Assembly (NCBI RefSeq): GCF_030169785.1 | Contig: NZ_CP125854.1 | Span: 3,348,001 to 3,412,000, forward strand | From: Bdellovibrio sp. 22V | GTDB lineage: Bacteria; Bdellovibrionota; Bdellovibrionia; Bdellovibrionales; Bdellovibrionaceae | DNA length: 64,000 nucleotides | Direction of reading: 5' to 3' | Part shown: positions 26,214 to 34,608 of the stretch, piece after piece | How the letters are laid out: each line of letters starts with the position of its first letter | How positions within the stretch are numbered: position 1 is the stretch's first letter | Program-made: the position numbers and the translations under genes | Notes under the pieces: generated by a model | Told to the model about the DNA's origin: nothing | The model's input: the letters and a program-made list of their open reading frames with translations, nothing else | Databases searched by the model: none

Positions 26214-27341
26214 GAAGGTTTGCTTTCTGAAGTCACTTGCGACTTCAAATACGCCATGATGAAGCCGTCCAGATCCCCGTCCATCACATCATCAACCTGA
26301 TTGGTTTCAAAATCAGTGCGATGATCTTTCACCATTTGATAAGGGTGCATAACATACGAACGAATTTGCGAGCCCCACTCATTGGCTTTTTTCGTGGCGT
26401 TGAGGGCGTCTCTTTCGGCATTGCGCTTTTCGATTTCCAATTCGTAAAGGCGCGCCTTCAACATCTTCATCGCCTTTTCACGGTTCTGAATTTGCGAACG
26501 CTCAATCTGGCACGAAACAACGATTCCCGTCGGGATATGATACATACGCACCGCAGAGTCGGTTTTATTGACGTGCTGACCGCCGGCACCGCTAGAGCGG
26601 AATGTTTCCACGCGAATGTCTTCGGGGCGCACTTCGATATTGATGTCGTCATCGACTTCAGCCCACGCAAAGACAGATGCAAACGAAGTGTGACGACGGG
26701 CATTCGAATCGAACGGAGAAATACGCACCAAACGATGAACTCCCGATTCCGCTTTCAAATATCCGTAAGCATAAGGGCCTTCGATCAAAAGCGTGCACGA
26801 CTTGATACCGGCGCCTTCGCCCTCGGTCATCTCCACCACTTGCACTTTGTAACCGTGCTTGTCGGCATAACGCGTGTACATGCGCAGAAGCATCTCGGCC
26901 CAATCGCAAGACTCTGTTCCGCCCGCGCCGGAGTTGATCGAAAGATACGCACTGTTGGCATCCAACTCGCCGTTAAGAACGCGCTTGAGTTCCAAATCTT
27001 GACCGTATTTTTCCAACGCCGTGACTTCGTTTTTCACTTCAAGAAAGCTGTCCTCATCGTGCGCTTCCATCGCCATTTCAAGAAGAACTTTAGAGTCGCT
27101 CAAACGATTGGCGAAAGAATCGAACTCCCCCACGGCTCTTTCAAGCAGGGTTTTCTCTTTGTTGATCTTTTGCATTTCAGCAGGTTTTTCCCAGATAGCC
27201 GGGTTCTCGGCTTGGATGGAAAGCTCGTCAAGACGCTTCTTTTTTTTATCTAAGTCAAAGATACCCCCGAAGTTCCGTTGAGAAACTTTCGAGAGCCGCG
27301 ATTCTACTTTTAATTTCGGATGATTCCGTAACGATAGACAT
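26210..27341 (-). CDS. prfB: Peptide chain release factor 2, programmed +1 frameshift
   Basis: RF2 is encoded in two frames. The zero frame starts at ATG 27341 and runs 28 codons to an in-frame TGA at 27257-27255. A +1 shift at CTT-TGA-C skips one base (27257) and continues from GAC to 26210, giving about 376 residues. The downstream part has the SPF codon-recognition motif (RISPFDSNARR) and the catalytic GGQ (SSGAGGQHVNKTDS). RF2 ends translation at UGA and UAA; shortage of RF2 favours the shift, so the gene controls itself. An ORF that appears to start at 27376 is an artefact of reading the wrong frame upstream of the shift. Confidence 0.96.
27255..27270 (-). promoter_or_regulatory. prfB programmed frameshift site
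   Basis: The minus strand reads GGGGGTATCTTTGAC: an internal Shine-Dalgarno-like G run, then the slippery CTT followed by TGA C. It matches the E. coli site in order and spacing. The upstream 28-codon peptide is encoded in frame 0 and the rest of RF2 in frame +1. Confidence 0.95.
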
Positions 27342-27348
27342 AGGCCCC

Positions 27349-27376
27349 AGTGTAACGAGCACGCGGGGGCTGTCAA
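27349..27376 (-). promoter_or_regulatory. Promoter of prfB (predicts a near-leaderless mRNA)
   Basis: Minus-strand TTGACA (27376-27371, full -35 consensus), a 16-bp spacer and TACACT (27354-27349, four of six -10 bases). Only seven bases (GGGGCCT) separate the -10 from the ATG at 27341, so transcription would start at or within a base or two of the start codon. It lies just after a terminator and so gives prfB-lolC-lolD its own start. Confidence 0.6.
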
Positions 27377-27420
27377 GAAAAAGGCCTCCGAGAGGCAGGG
27401 AGGGGATCGCTCTCGGAGGC
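27376..27420 (-). terminator. Rho-independent terminator upstream of prfB
   Basis: Perfect 11-bp stem GCCTCCGAGAG (27420-27410) / CTCTCGGAGGC (27394-27384), 15-base loop, then CTTTTTC on the minus strand. Ends the ybeY transcript and/or the candidate small RNA. The T run is followed directly by the -35 box of the prfB promoter. Confidence 0.85.
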
Positions 27421-27610
27421 ACCAACTAGGGAGAACACAAATTTTCCCTCTTACAATTGCGGTGCCAGCAAGGCTTTCTCGACTGATTGCGAAATAAATC
27501 TATCTTGAGGACGAAGCTTTCGGAGCCCCTGGGAATTTGCTCAAACTTTGGACGATTTTAGATGCGCAAAATGTCGTTTCAGAGAAGTTTTCAAGAATGA
27601 AGTGCCTCTT
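27384..27610 (-). ncRNA. Candidate structured small RNA with its own promoter and terminator
   Basis: A gene-free stretch after ybeY. TATATT (about 27623-27618) is a good -10; a transcript from about 27610 would begin with GAGGCAC (27608-27602), which pairs exactly with GTGCCTC (27422-27416) near its 3' end. Inside, AAACTT/AAGTTT encloses CGA-TTTT/AAAATCG, and TTGC/GCAA holds a loop containing GGCACC that could compete for the same GGTGCC. It ends in a strong terminator. Size (~225 nt) and 5'-3' pairing recall 6S RNA but I cannot establish identity; it could be the 3' UTR of ybeY. Confidence 0.4.
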
Positions 27611-27638
27611 CTGGAATATAAAAAGGCTTGAGGGAAAT

Positions 27639-28088
27639 TCAGCTAGAGAGTTTTTTCAAAAGCTTTTCAAAGACCGCATCTTGAAGGTCGAACATTTCTT
27701 TGGCGTCCTTCTCATTGGTCTCATGATCGTAGCCTAAAAGATGCAAAACTCCGTGGAGCAACATGTAGCCAAGCTCTTGTTGATAAGAGAGCTTGTGCTC
27801 TTTGGCTTGGCGCTTAAGAACCTCGGGGCAAAGCACGAGTTCCCCCATCGACGTGGGCTCCATAGAATCAAAGCTGAGAACATCCGTAGCGTAGTCTTTA
27901 CCGCGAAATTCGAAGTTCAGTTTTTGCGCGGGTTTTTTATCAAGAAAGACCAGCGTAAGTTCTTTCTTGGCATCCGTGGCCTTAAGAACTTTGCGCTTCT
28001 TGAACTCAGCGACAAGCTCTCCCATCCATTCCTGAATGAATTTGCGAGGCGCCGCATGTTTTGATTCGTTGATGATCACAAGTTGCAT
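27639..28088 (-). CDS. ybeY: Endoribonuclease YbeY
   Basis: 149 residues of UPF0054. The zinc-binding signature H-x3-H-x5-H is HGVLHLLGYDH near the C-terminus, preceded by YATDVLSFDSME with the family's VLSF. YbeY acts in 16S rRNA 3' maturation and 70S quality control. It follows the pgpH-like gene with a one-base overlap. In many bacteria phoH sits between these two genes; it is missing here. Confidence 0.94.
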   Translation of the reverse strand: MQLVIINESKHAAPRKFIQEWMGELVAEFKKRKVLKATDAKKELTLVFLDKKPAQKLNFEFRGKDYATDVLSFDSMEPTSMGELVLCPEVLKRQAKEHKLSYQQELGYMLLHGVLHLLGYDHETNEKDAKEMFDLQDAVFEKLLKKLSS

Positions 28089-30502
28089 TAAGAGCCTTGA
28101 GTCTGAGAGTGCGTCACATCACCAAGACCGCCCCCCGCACTGCGTGGATAATCGATGCGCTGGTGATAGATTCCCAATAGAATTCGCACGAAAGCCGCTT
28201 CCACTTTGGAAATGTCTTTGAGAGTTAGATTACACTCATCCAACTGCCCGTCCGAAAACTTTCTTTGAATGATGTTTCTGACAATGTTTTGCAAACGCGC
28301 CGGCGTCGGCTCATCCAAAGAACGCGCGGCTGCTTCGATACTATCCGCGAGCATACAAAGAGCGGCTTCGCGGAATTGCGGTTTCGGACCTGGATAACGG
28401 AAATCCTGATCGCTGATTTCTGGATCTTCTTCTTTTTTTAAGTCCAAAGCTTTGTTGTAGAAGTAAGAGATCAACGTCGTCCCGTGATGCTGAATGATGC
28501 CGTCGATGATCGGCTTACCCAGTTTAAACGCCGTTCCCATCTCCACACCGTCTTTCACGTGCGCGACGAGCAAAGTCTTACTCATGAACGGAGAAATATG
28601 GTCGTGCGGATTATGTCCCGGCTTTTGATTTTCGATAAAATAATTCGCGTGCTCCATCTTGCCGATATCGTGATAGTAACACATCACTTTACCCAGCAAG
28701 GGATTCCCGCCGATTTCTTCCGCCGCCGCTTCCACCATCGAACCGACCATCATCGAGTGATGATACGTTCCCGGTGCTTTCACGATCATCTCTTTGAGAA
28801 GCGGATGATTGAGGTTGCTCAGCTCGAGAAGTTTGACGTCTGTCGTGTAATTGAAAATCGACTCGAGCAGCGGAATGAACATCATCGCGACAAGAGCACT
28901 AAAGATACCGCCAATGAATCCTGCGGGAATTGCGAGAAGGATTTCTGAAATGCCGCCTTCTTGATCAAATCTCGTCATCGTTAAGATGAACGCAATCATC
29001 AAGGCATTGACAGCGCCCGTGCGCACGCCCGCAAAATACACGTCGTTCCGAGTTTTACAGTTGTAAACTCCGCGTGCCGCCGCGATACCGCCCACAAGAC
29101 TCACGAACATGAAAGCATAGTTGTAATCAACCATGATACCAAGACAGACCGAGAGGAACGCGGTGAAAAGCCACACGATCTCGCCGTAAGAGATGAGCAA
29201 ACCTACAAGCATCGGACCCGCCGCCACCGGAGCCGCATAAAGGAAAATCGCCGGAGGCAGGATGTGTCCCAGCTTCGACGCAAAAGCCGCGTCCGTCACA
29301 AAGAGATAAATCTTTGTGAAGAAGATCACACCAAAGGCGATCAACATCATCACCGACACGTCTTTAAATTCGATTTTCACTTTATTGATTGTGAAACGTT
29401 TGAGGTACGAGAAGAACACCAAAATCGCCACAGACAACATCAAGGCCATGGACAGCGACATAATATCTTTGCGTTTATCCGCGCGGATATTTTCGATCTG
29501 CTTAATGACGGCCATTTGAAACGGCTGCACCACAGAACCTTGAGAAATAATCGTTTGATTTTTCTTAATCGTAATTGTCACTGGGATCACAGCATCGCGA
29601 GCGGCTTCCCGGCGGGAAGCTGTCTCTTGCTTATTCAAAGTGAGATTAGGCACCAACAGGGATCTTGCGAAATAAAGCAGATTTGCCTGGTCACTCTCTG
29701 AAAAACGATTCAAATCTTTTTTAGAATCGAATTCAAAATTCTCAGGCGCTTGCAGATCGACGATCTCTTCCCGGTTGATCTGGAATTCTTTCCCTAGATT
29801 GTTCTTGTGTACGACACGCCCTAGAACGCTCATTTGATTTGCCGGAATAAAACGGTCCGGCGCTTCAGCGATTTTCTTATCGTACCACATTTCGAGGTTA
29901 CGGATCGCAATCGCCTCAATACGCGGGTTGAATTTAAGGTCAATCAGCCACTCAAACATGAAGTCTGAGACCATCACACCCAATTCTTTTTCAAATTGTT
30001 TCTTATGCTGAAAGAAATCCCGTACACGCGCGCGATAATCGGCCGGATTGGAAGGCCACTTTGTTTCGCGATAGTACGCACGCATCGTGCGGAAAGAGTG
30101 AATCAGATTAACGGAGACTCTTTCAAATACGTTCGTGTCGTAGTCGTAGACGACCGGAACGGAATACTCGGCCTTCAAGCGTTTTTCTTCCGTTGTCACC
30201 TCATCGGTCATTTCAAAACCGATCGGAGAAACAACGTCAAACTTCGCAACGTCACCGACATTAAAATTGTAGGGAATATCGAACTGATAAAAGATGGTGT
30301 AGCTTAGCAAAACGCAGTACAGGAAGATCAGCGCGGCACGACGAATGTAGAACTTCTCTTCCATGAATTGCACGATGCGGCCGAAGAAGGTTTTCTCCAG
30401 ACCAATAGAATCCACCCAGTCGAGAAATTTTAGACTGTGATCTTCGTAATTGACTCGAGTCGCGGGACTCTCGCCTTTTTTTGAATTCTTAGCTCGTTGC
30501 AT
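28088..30502 (-). CDS. 7TM-HD family membrane phosphohydrolase (PgpH-like)
   Basis: 804 residues. One TM near residues 57-75, a large 7TMR-HDED extracellular domain (about 80-340), a seven-helix membrane region (about 345-560) and a cytoplasmic HD domain. The HD site is visible: TYHHSMMVGSM, CYYHDIGKM, a later HNPHDHISP and IIQHHGTTLISYFY. In Listeria PgpH this family degrades c-di-AMP. Whether this organism makes c-di-AMP cannot be seen here, so the substrate is inferred. Operon with ybeY, as is common. Divergent from mazG. Confidence 0.88.
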   Translation of the reverse strand: MQRAKNSKKGESPATRVNYEDHSLKFLDWVDSIGLEKTFFGRIVQFMEEKFYIRRAALIFLYCVLLSYTIFYQFDIPYNFNVGDVAKFDVVSPIGFEMTDEVTTEEKRLKAEYSVPVVYDYDTNVFERVSVNLIHSFRTMRAYYRETKWPSNPADYRARVRDFFQHKKQFEKELGVMVSDFMFEWLIDLKFNPRIEAIAIRNLEMWYDKKIAEAPDRFIPANQMSVLGRVVHKNNLGKEFQINREEIVDLQAPENFEFDSKKDLNRFSESDQANLLYFARSLLVPNLTLNKQETASRREAARDAVIPVTITIKKNQTIISQGSVVQPFQMAVIKQIENIRADKRKDIMSLSMALMLSVAILVFFSYLKRFTINKVKIEFKDVSVMMLIAFGVIFFTKIYLFVTDAAFASKLGHILPPAIFLYAAPVAAGPMLVGLLISYGEIVWLFTAFLSVCLGIMVDYNYAFMFVSLVGGIAAARGVYNCKTRNDVYFAGVRTGAVNALMIAFILTMTRFDQEGGISEILLAIPAGFIGGIFSALVAMMFIPLLESIFNYTTDVKLLELSNLNHPLLKEMIVKAPGTYHHSMMVGSMVEAAAEEIGGNPLLGKVMCYYHDIGKMEHANYFIENQKPGHNPHDHISPFMSKTLLVAHVKDGVEMGTAFKLGKPIIDGIIQHHGTTLISYFYNKALDLKKEEDPEISDQDFRYPGPKPQFREAALCMLADSIEAAARSLDEPTPARLQNIVRNIIQRKFSDGQLDECNLTLKDISKVEAAFVRILLGIYHQRIDYPRSAGGGLGDVTHSQTQGS

Positions 30503-30630
30503 ATTCTTAGCGTGTGACCCTCAAAAAAACGGCACTTAGTCCTACCCTAACCCGTTTTGTGAAAATTGTCGAAATCACTGTTTAATTGTGCTAGCAATGA
30601 AGAGATTCCATAAGAAAGTCGAGGCTCTTC

Positions 30631-31467
30631 ATGGCACAAATTCCCTCTAACTTACGTCAAATTGAGTCCTTAGTCGAGATCGTATCGCGTCTGCGCGGGC
30701 CCGATGGTTGTCCTTGGGATAAGGAGCAAACTCATCAGTCTTTGACTCAGTACGCAATCGAAGAAGCCCATGAACTGGTGGAAGTTTTAGAGCATCCCTC
30801 GGAAGGCCCTGCTAAAGATCAAAAAATCAAAGAGGAACTGGGAGATGTTTTATTCCAAGTGGTTCTTCATTCGCAACTCGCATCTGAGCGTGGAGCTTTT
30901 ACTCTGCAGGACGTGATCGCTGCGATTTCTGAGAAACTCTTGCGTCGTCACCCGCATGTATTCGCAGGCGCGCAGGTCGCAGACACCGATGAGGTCATTC
31001 GTAACTGGGAATCGATCAAGAAAGCGGAGAAAGCCATGGCTGTTTCTTTGGATGGCGGCGTTTCGGAATCTCCGTATGCTTTGAACGTGCCTCCGCTCCC
31101 CGCTTTGCAACGCGCTTACAAAATAGGCAAACGCACCGAGAAATTGCAATTCGACTGGGATGACGCCGAAGGCGTGATGTTGAAAGTGGAAGAAGAGTTT
31201 GAAGAGCTGCGTGAAGCTTTGGAAGAAGGCTCTGAAGCTGAGATTGAACATGAACTGGGTGATGTCTTGTTTTCATTGGCGCAACTAGGACGTCATTTGG
31301 AAATGGAACCCGAACAAGTTTTGCGTCGAGCGAATCAGCGTTTTGAAGGTCGCTTCACGAAGATGATCGAACTTGCGCAACTTGCGGGGAAAGATTGGGG
31401 TTCGTTGACTTTGCCTGAGAAGGAAGAGTTCTGGCAGAAGGCGAAAGAGTTGTTGAAGAAGAAGTAG
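30631..31467 (+). CDS. mazG: Nucleoside triphosphate pyrophosphohydrolase MazG
   Basis: 278 residues with two MazG domains. The first has RGPDGCPWDKEQTHQSL, EEAHELVEVLE and EELGDVLFQVVLHSQLA; the second has EEEFEELREAL and HELGDVLFSLAQLGRHL. The E-x-x-E and E-x-x-D metal ligands are intact. MazG hydrolyses NTPs to NMP plus pyrophosphate and limits mutagenic or alarmone pools. ATG 30631 is preceded by GAGG at six bases. A single gene with its own terminator. Confidence 0.95.
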   Translation: MAQIPSNLRQIESLVEIVSRLRGPDGCPWDKEQTHQSLTQYAIEEAHELVEVLEHPSEGPAKDQKIKEELGDVLFQVVLHSQLASERGAFTLQDVIAAISEKLLRRHPHVFAGAQVADTDEVIRNWESIKKAEKAMAVSLDGGVSESPYALNVPPLPALQRAYKIGKRTEKLQFDWDDAEGVMLKVEEEFEELREALEEGSEAEIEHELGDVLFSLAQLGRHLEMEPEQVLRRANQRFEGRFTKMIELAQLAGKDWGSLTLPEKEEFWQKAKELLKKK

Positions 31468-31484
31468 CTTGAAAAAAAAGGAAA

Positions 31485-31511
31485 GAAAGAGGCTTCTTAA
31501 AAGCCTCTTTC
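31485..31511 (+). terminator. mazG terminator
   Basis: Perfect 11-bp stem GAAAGAGGCTT / AAGCCTCTTTC with loop CTTAA, followed by a T-rich stretch. A-rich sequence precedes it, so it might work in both directions for mazG and the small gene on the other strand. Confidence 0.8.
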
Positions 31512-31530
31512 TGGTTTTCATTTAACTATC

Positions 31531-31575
31531 CTAGTTATAGAAACAACAGACTAAATCTAGTTATAGAACAACAGA
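31531..31575. repeat. Tandem 19-20 bp repeat at the 3' end of a small gene
   Basis: CTAGTTATAGAAACAACAGA at 31531-31550 recurs at 31557-31575 with one A fewer. The right copy carries the stop codon and last codons of the 82-residue gene, so the left copy duplicates that gene end. It looks like slipped replication or a junction scar. Confidence 0.7.
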
Positions 31576-31809
31576 ATAAAAGTCCCAGACAAAACTTAAC
31601 GCAAATCCAGCCCAAATTATAAATTTAAAAATCGACGCTGTTTTTGGCACTGTATCTTTATATTCTCCCGTTGACCACGTAGCTATACCTACTGTCATCA
31701 AATTAAAAGCCTGCGCAGAAAACTCGGGAACTCCACTCAATTTCAAAGCCAAAGCAACTGGGATTATCCACAAAGGAAGACTTACATTTTTATTTAAAAG
31801 CGTTTTCAT
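31561..31809 (-). CDS. Small membrane protein, unknown
   Basis: 82 residues with two or three hydrophobic segments (LPLWIIPVALALKLSG near the N-terminus, a middle segment NLMTVGIATWS, and FKFIIWAGFALSFVWDFY at the end). No known family recognised. It starts one base after the stop of the glycine-zipper protein, so the two are co-transcribed. A small polytopic protein beside a pore-like secreted protein could be an immunity or accessory factor; that is speculation. AT-rich relative to neighbours. Confidence 0.6.
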   Translation of the reverse strand: MKTLLNKNVSLPLWIIPVALALKLSGVPEFSAQAFNLMTVGIATWSTGEYKDTVPKTASIFKFIIWAGFALSFVWDFYSVVL

Positions 31810-31810
31810 A

Positions 31811-32485
31811 CTACATGCCTCTTCTTAATCCAGGGTTAACGACGATATCTCTTTTCTTCTGAATCTTATCTTGAATCTGTTCGTTTGAACGGATGTCAAA
31901 ATCCCTGGGGACTCTAAATTTATCTTCAGTTTTGTTATCTTCCTTTTTATCGTCTTTGTTACACTCACGACTTGTCGAGCACGCTACTCCCCCCAGAGAG
32001 GCGCCAATAATTCCTCCTCCTATGGCTCCCACAGGTCCTCCCGCCAATCCACCCATCGTTGCACCACTAGCACCTGTCGAAATGATATCGCGGATACATT
32101 GGCCTACACAGGCATTATCTGAGTTTGCAACAACCTCCCATCTTTTTTTACCAGGACCAGTTTGCTCTTTTCTCTGAGACTCGGAATCTCCAGAAAGGAG
32201 GTTTGCGATTCTCTGTAGACGTGTTCTCTGTTTCTGATTATTTTCGTACTTCAAAAGTTCATTGGCCGGGCCTGCCACTCCTGCTGTCCATCCTAATTCG
32301 GAAGAACGTTCAAGAATATCTCGATAGACAAAAGAGGCTGCAAAGTTACCGTCTTTTTCCTGTATGTAAAGTGCCAGGTCCTCAACCGCCGCATACAGTT
32401 GGTTGGTAGAAATTTCCACTACTTCCTCTGCGCAGGACAGGCTCGCAACAAAGAAACATGCTAAGAATTGTAAAAAGAATTTCAT
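31811..32485 (-). CDS. Secreted protein with a glycine-zipper segment, unknown
   Basis: 224 residues. Signal peptide MKFFLQFLACFFVASLSCA; cleavage is expected near SCA-EE. A helical region follows (about 25-110). Around 145-170 is a glycine-zipper membrane-active stretch (ATMGGLAGGPVGAIGGGIIG), flanked by Cys pairs (CVGQC before, CSTSREC after). The C-terminal ~50 residues are highly charged (KDDKKEDNKTEDK). Glycine zippers occur in outer-membrane lipoproteins and in pore-forming bacteriocins. The SCA could also be read as a weak lipobox. Unknown family; paired with the downstream small membrane protein. Confidence 0.65.
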   Translation of the reverse strand: MKFFLQFLACFFVASLSCAEEVVEISTNQLYAAVEDLALYIQEKDGNFAASFVYRDILERSSELGWTAGVAGPANELLKYENNQKQRTRLQRIANLLSGDSESQRKEQTGPGKKRWEVVANSDNACVGQCIRDIISTGASGATMGGLAGGPVGAIGGGIIGASLGGVACSTSRECNKDDKKEDNKTEDKFRVPRDFDIRSNEQIQDKIQKKRDIVVNPGLRRGM

Positions 32486-32627
32486 AGTAACTCCTATTAA
32501 ATGGTTATTGCTGGAGTCCTATCGCAAACTTCATGACAACAAAAAATCACCTCTAATGGAATATATTGGAGTTGGCGTTTAATGAATCCCAGATCCCGGA
32601 TAATTGTCCGAAAACCAAGAAAACCAT

Positions 32628-33623
32628 TTAACGCTTTATATTCGTTTGTGTTTTATAGAGGTACTTATTGTGGTTACTGCAAAGCACCCGAAGATTTCCA
32701 GGATGATCAGATCCTCCCGCCCAGATGGGACGGATATGGTCGATTTCCAACTGCCATTTGGAAGTGCACTTTCTTCCCGTCTTTTTATCAACAAATTGGC
32801 AGCATGAATTTTTGCTTAGCAATGTTTTACGCGTGGCCGCTGGAATAGGTTTACGTCGAAGATCGCCTTCCAGACCATTTCCTACCTGGCCACTATTGAC
32901 TTGGTTTACCTCCCCGGTTTGGTTTTCATTACGGATTTGAATTTGATTAGCGCATTGTCTTTCATTAGAGTGTCGTTGTGGATTATTAGTCTTGCGATCT
33001 GCTATCTTCGTTTTCTGAACAATCACTTTATCGGCGAGATATTCAAAAACATCTGACCAACTTCCATTTGGCAGTGAATGCGACAAAAGCATTCGCATTT
33101 GTTCGAGCTTTTCCCATTGTGTTCTTGTGAAGCTCAGTTCAAGTCTTACTGACGCATCAGCCTGATGTTGCACTTTGCTGGCGGTCAGAACTTCCATGTT
33201 GAAAGCTTGCGCCACCAAAACTTGGGACTCTTCGAAGGACTTTCCCGCGAGGTGATTAAGTAACTCTCTTTTTTCATCGGTGTTTATTGAAATCTTCGCT
33301 TCCTTTTTGTTTTGACGAAGAGCTTTTTGGACAAGACTTACTAGAGATAAATTCAGTGCCCCCGTTTCCAACGCGGCACTCAGTTCAGGGATTTCTTTGG
33401 ATAGACGAGCGGCATCGATACGGCGCTGAGCACTCCCTGCAGAGTAACCAAGATTCTTCGTCAGGTACTCAAACAAACTTGGATACGCCATTTTGAGGTA
33501 AAGCTTTCGGCGCTCCACTTCTTGAATATGTTCAAGAATCACGGACAAAAGTTCACGCTCTTGTTTAACTAAAGATTTTAAATTTTGTTCGAGCTCTTCG
33601 TTTGATAGGAATTGAATCTTCAT
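32628..33623 (-). CDS. HNH endonuclease domain protein
   Basis: 331 residues from ATG 33623, which has GGAGG five bases ahead; an upstream start at 33650 would add nine residues without a ribosome site. An all-helical N-terminal region (about 1-200, beginning MKIQFLSNEELEQNLKSL) resembles the DUF222-type part of stand-alone HNH proteins. A low-complexity Asn/Gln-rich linker follows. The C-terminal HNH has LEIDHIRPIWAGGSDHPGNL and LCSNHN, with a zinc-type Cys (GRKC, LC). These are often found in mobile or expanded families. Target unknown. Confidence 0.85.
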   Translation of the reverse strand: MKIQFLSNEELEQNLKSLVKQERELLSVILEHIQEVERRKLYLKMAYPSLFEYLTKNLGYSAGSAQRRIDAARLSKEIPELSAALETGALNLSLVSLVQKALRQNKKEAKISINTDEKRELLNHLAGKSFEESQVLVAQAFNMEVLTASKVQHQADASVRLELSFTRTQWEKLEQMRMLLSHSLPNGSWSDVFEYLADKVIVQKTKIADRKTNNPQRHSNERQCANQIQIRNENQTGEVNQVNSGQVGNGLEGDLRRKPIPAATRKTLLSKNSCCQFVDKKTGRKCTSKWQLEIDHIRPIWAGGSDHPGNLRVLCSNHNKYLYKTQTNIKR

Positions 33624-34608
33624 GAGCGCCTCCGAGCTTTGGTATACCATCTATTTTAAAACCGGAATTTTTTGAACTTTTGAGCTGTGAAGATGTTTCT
33701 TGAATGCTCTCTATTTGATGCCCTCAAAATGCACTGAGAGCGTTTCGCTTAACAATTTTCAAAAAGATACACCCGGCCTCGTCTATGAGAAGAAGAGTTG
33801 ATATAAGCGATCCCGGGAAGCCGAAAAACACGTCAACAAAAAACTTCATTACATTTTTTCGACGCGACACTTATCACACTCATCACGGTAACACGATCAC
33901 CATGATTAGCAAGATCTGCCTTCACTGCCAAATGGAAGTAGAAACACGATAGTAATTTCGAAACGAAAATCCTTCGCAGCAATCATTCACTCAAAAAATT
34001 TTCACGGGCCCTTGTAGTGTCTCCACTGCTTAAGCCTTAGTTCGTTGCTGTTCTTCAACTCTTCGCTTCAACTTTCGCTCTATTCTTCTTTTATTTCGCG
34101 TTTTTATTTTGCATCTCTATTTCCCGCGTCTATCTTACCTTTCTATTCTCTATTCTCGATCCTCTCTCTATATTCTTCCTATACATTCTTCTTCTCCATT
34201 CTTCTTCTCGATCCTCCGTCTTCGCCCTAAATACGCTCCAACCAATGTGTTCATCCAGTGTATTTACCAACACGCCCGCCTCTGCTCTCCCCTCTCCTCC
34301 CCACTTCAAAAGAATCCGTACAAAAGTTCTGCACAAAGAAAGAACTTCCCAAAAGTACGCGCACTTAGCTCGCTATCAAACAAGGAATCTCCCGCAAACT
34401 GTCGACAACTTTGACGGAAGAAAAATTTTTAGAAAGTGATTGATTCTGCAAATTCCTGAAATTTCAAACACTTATCTTGTCTCAAAAAGAGATGACTTAA
34501 AAATTAAAAAACAAAATCAGGCAGTTATCGCAAATTTCAGTTTTTCGCCTTCTTGAACGAAACTGGTTCCATCACGAAGCATGGTGGGGCTCAGGAGGGC
34601 ATAACCGT
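33624..34608. other. Gene-free region of about 985 bp before the gliding cluster
   Basis: No ORF here has coding character. 33624-34040 holds nothing I recognise. 34041-34228 is a strand-asymmetric pyrimidine tract. 34229-34608 is AT-rich and must contain the promoter of the gliding operon, but no hexamer pair stands out. AGGAGGG at about 34593 is the ribosome site for the first gene. Confidence 0.6.
34041..34228. repeat. Pyrimidine-rich tract with internal direct repeats
   Basis: About 190 bp in which the plus strand is mostly C and T, broken by isolated purines. The 12-mer TTCTCGATCCTC occurs at 34153-34164 and 34205-34216, and TCTATTCTC-like units recur. Weak ORFs across it are low complexity and have no ribosome site. 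Confidence 0.75.

Noticed and set aside
26237-27253. 338-codon open frame on the plus strand opposite prfB
   Set aside because: Exact shadow of the RF2 coding frame; no ribosome site, composition rich in His/Arg/Phe as expected of antisense frames.
27342-27376. Upstream extension of the RF2 reading frame
   Set aside because: Comes from reading the +1 frame backwards past the shift site; the true start is ATG 27341 in frame 0, and the extension covers the promoter.
27416-27608. Attenuator controlling prfB
   Set aside because: The competing stems looked like an antiterminator, but prfB has its own strong promoter after the terminator, so attenuation is not needed; the ncRNA reading is kept.
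32582-32848. Plus-strand frame opposite the HNH gene
   Set aside because: Its CxxC-like residues arise from the antisense of the HNH region.
33934-33951. Tiny Cys-containing peptide frame in the gene-free region
   Set aside because: Starts near 33901 with CLHC but is 16 codons long and has no ribosome site.
34045-34230. Short frame in the pyrimidine tract
   Set aside because: Reads as Phe/Leu/Ser repeats only because the DNA is C/T-rich.
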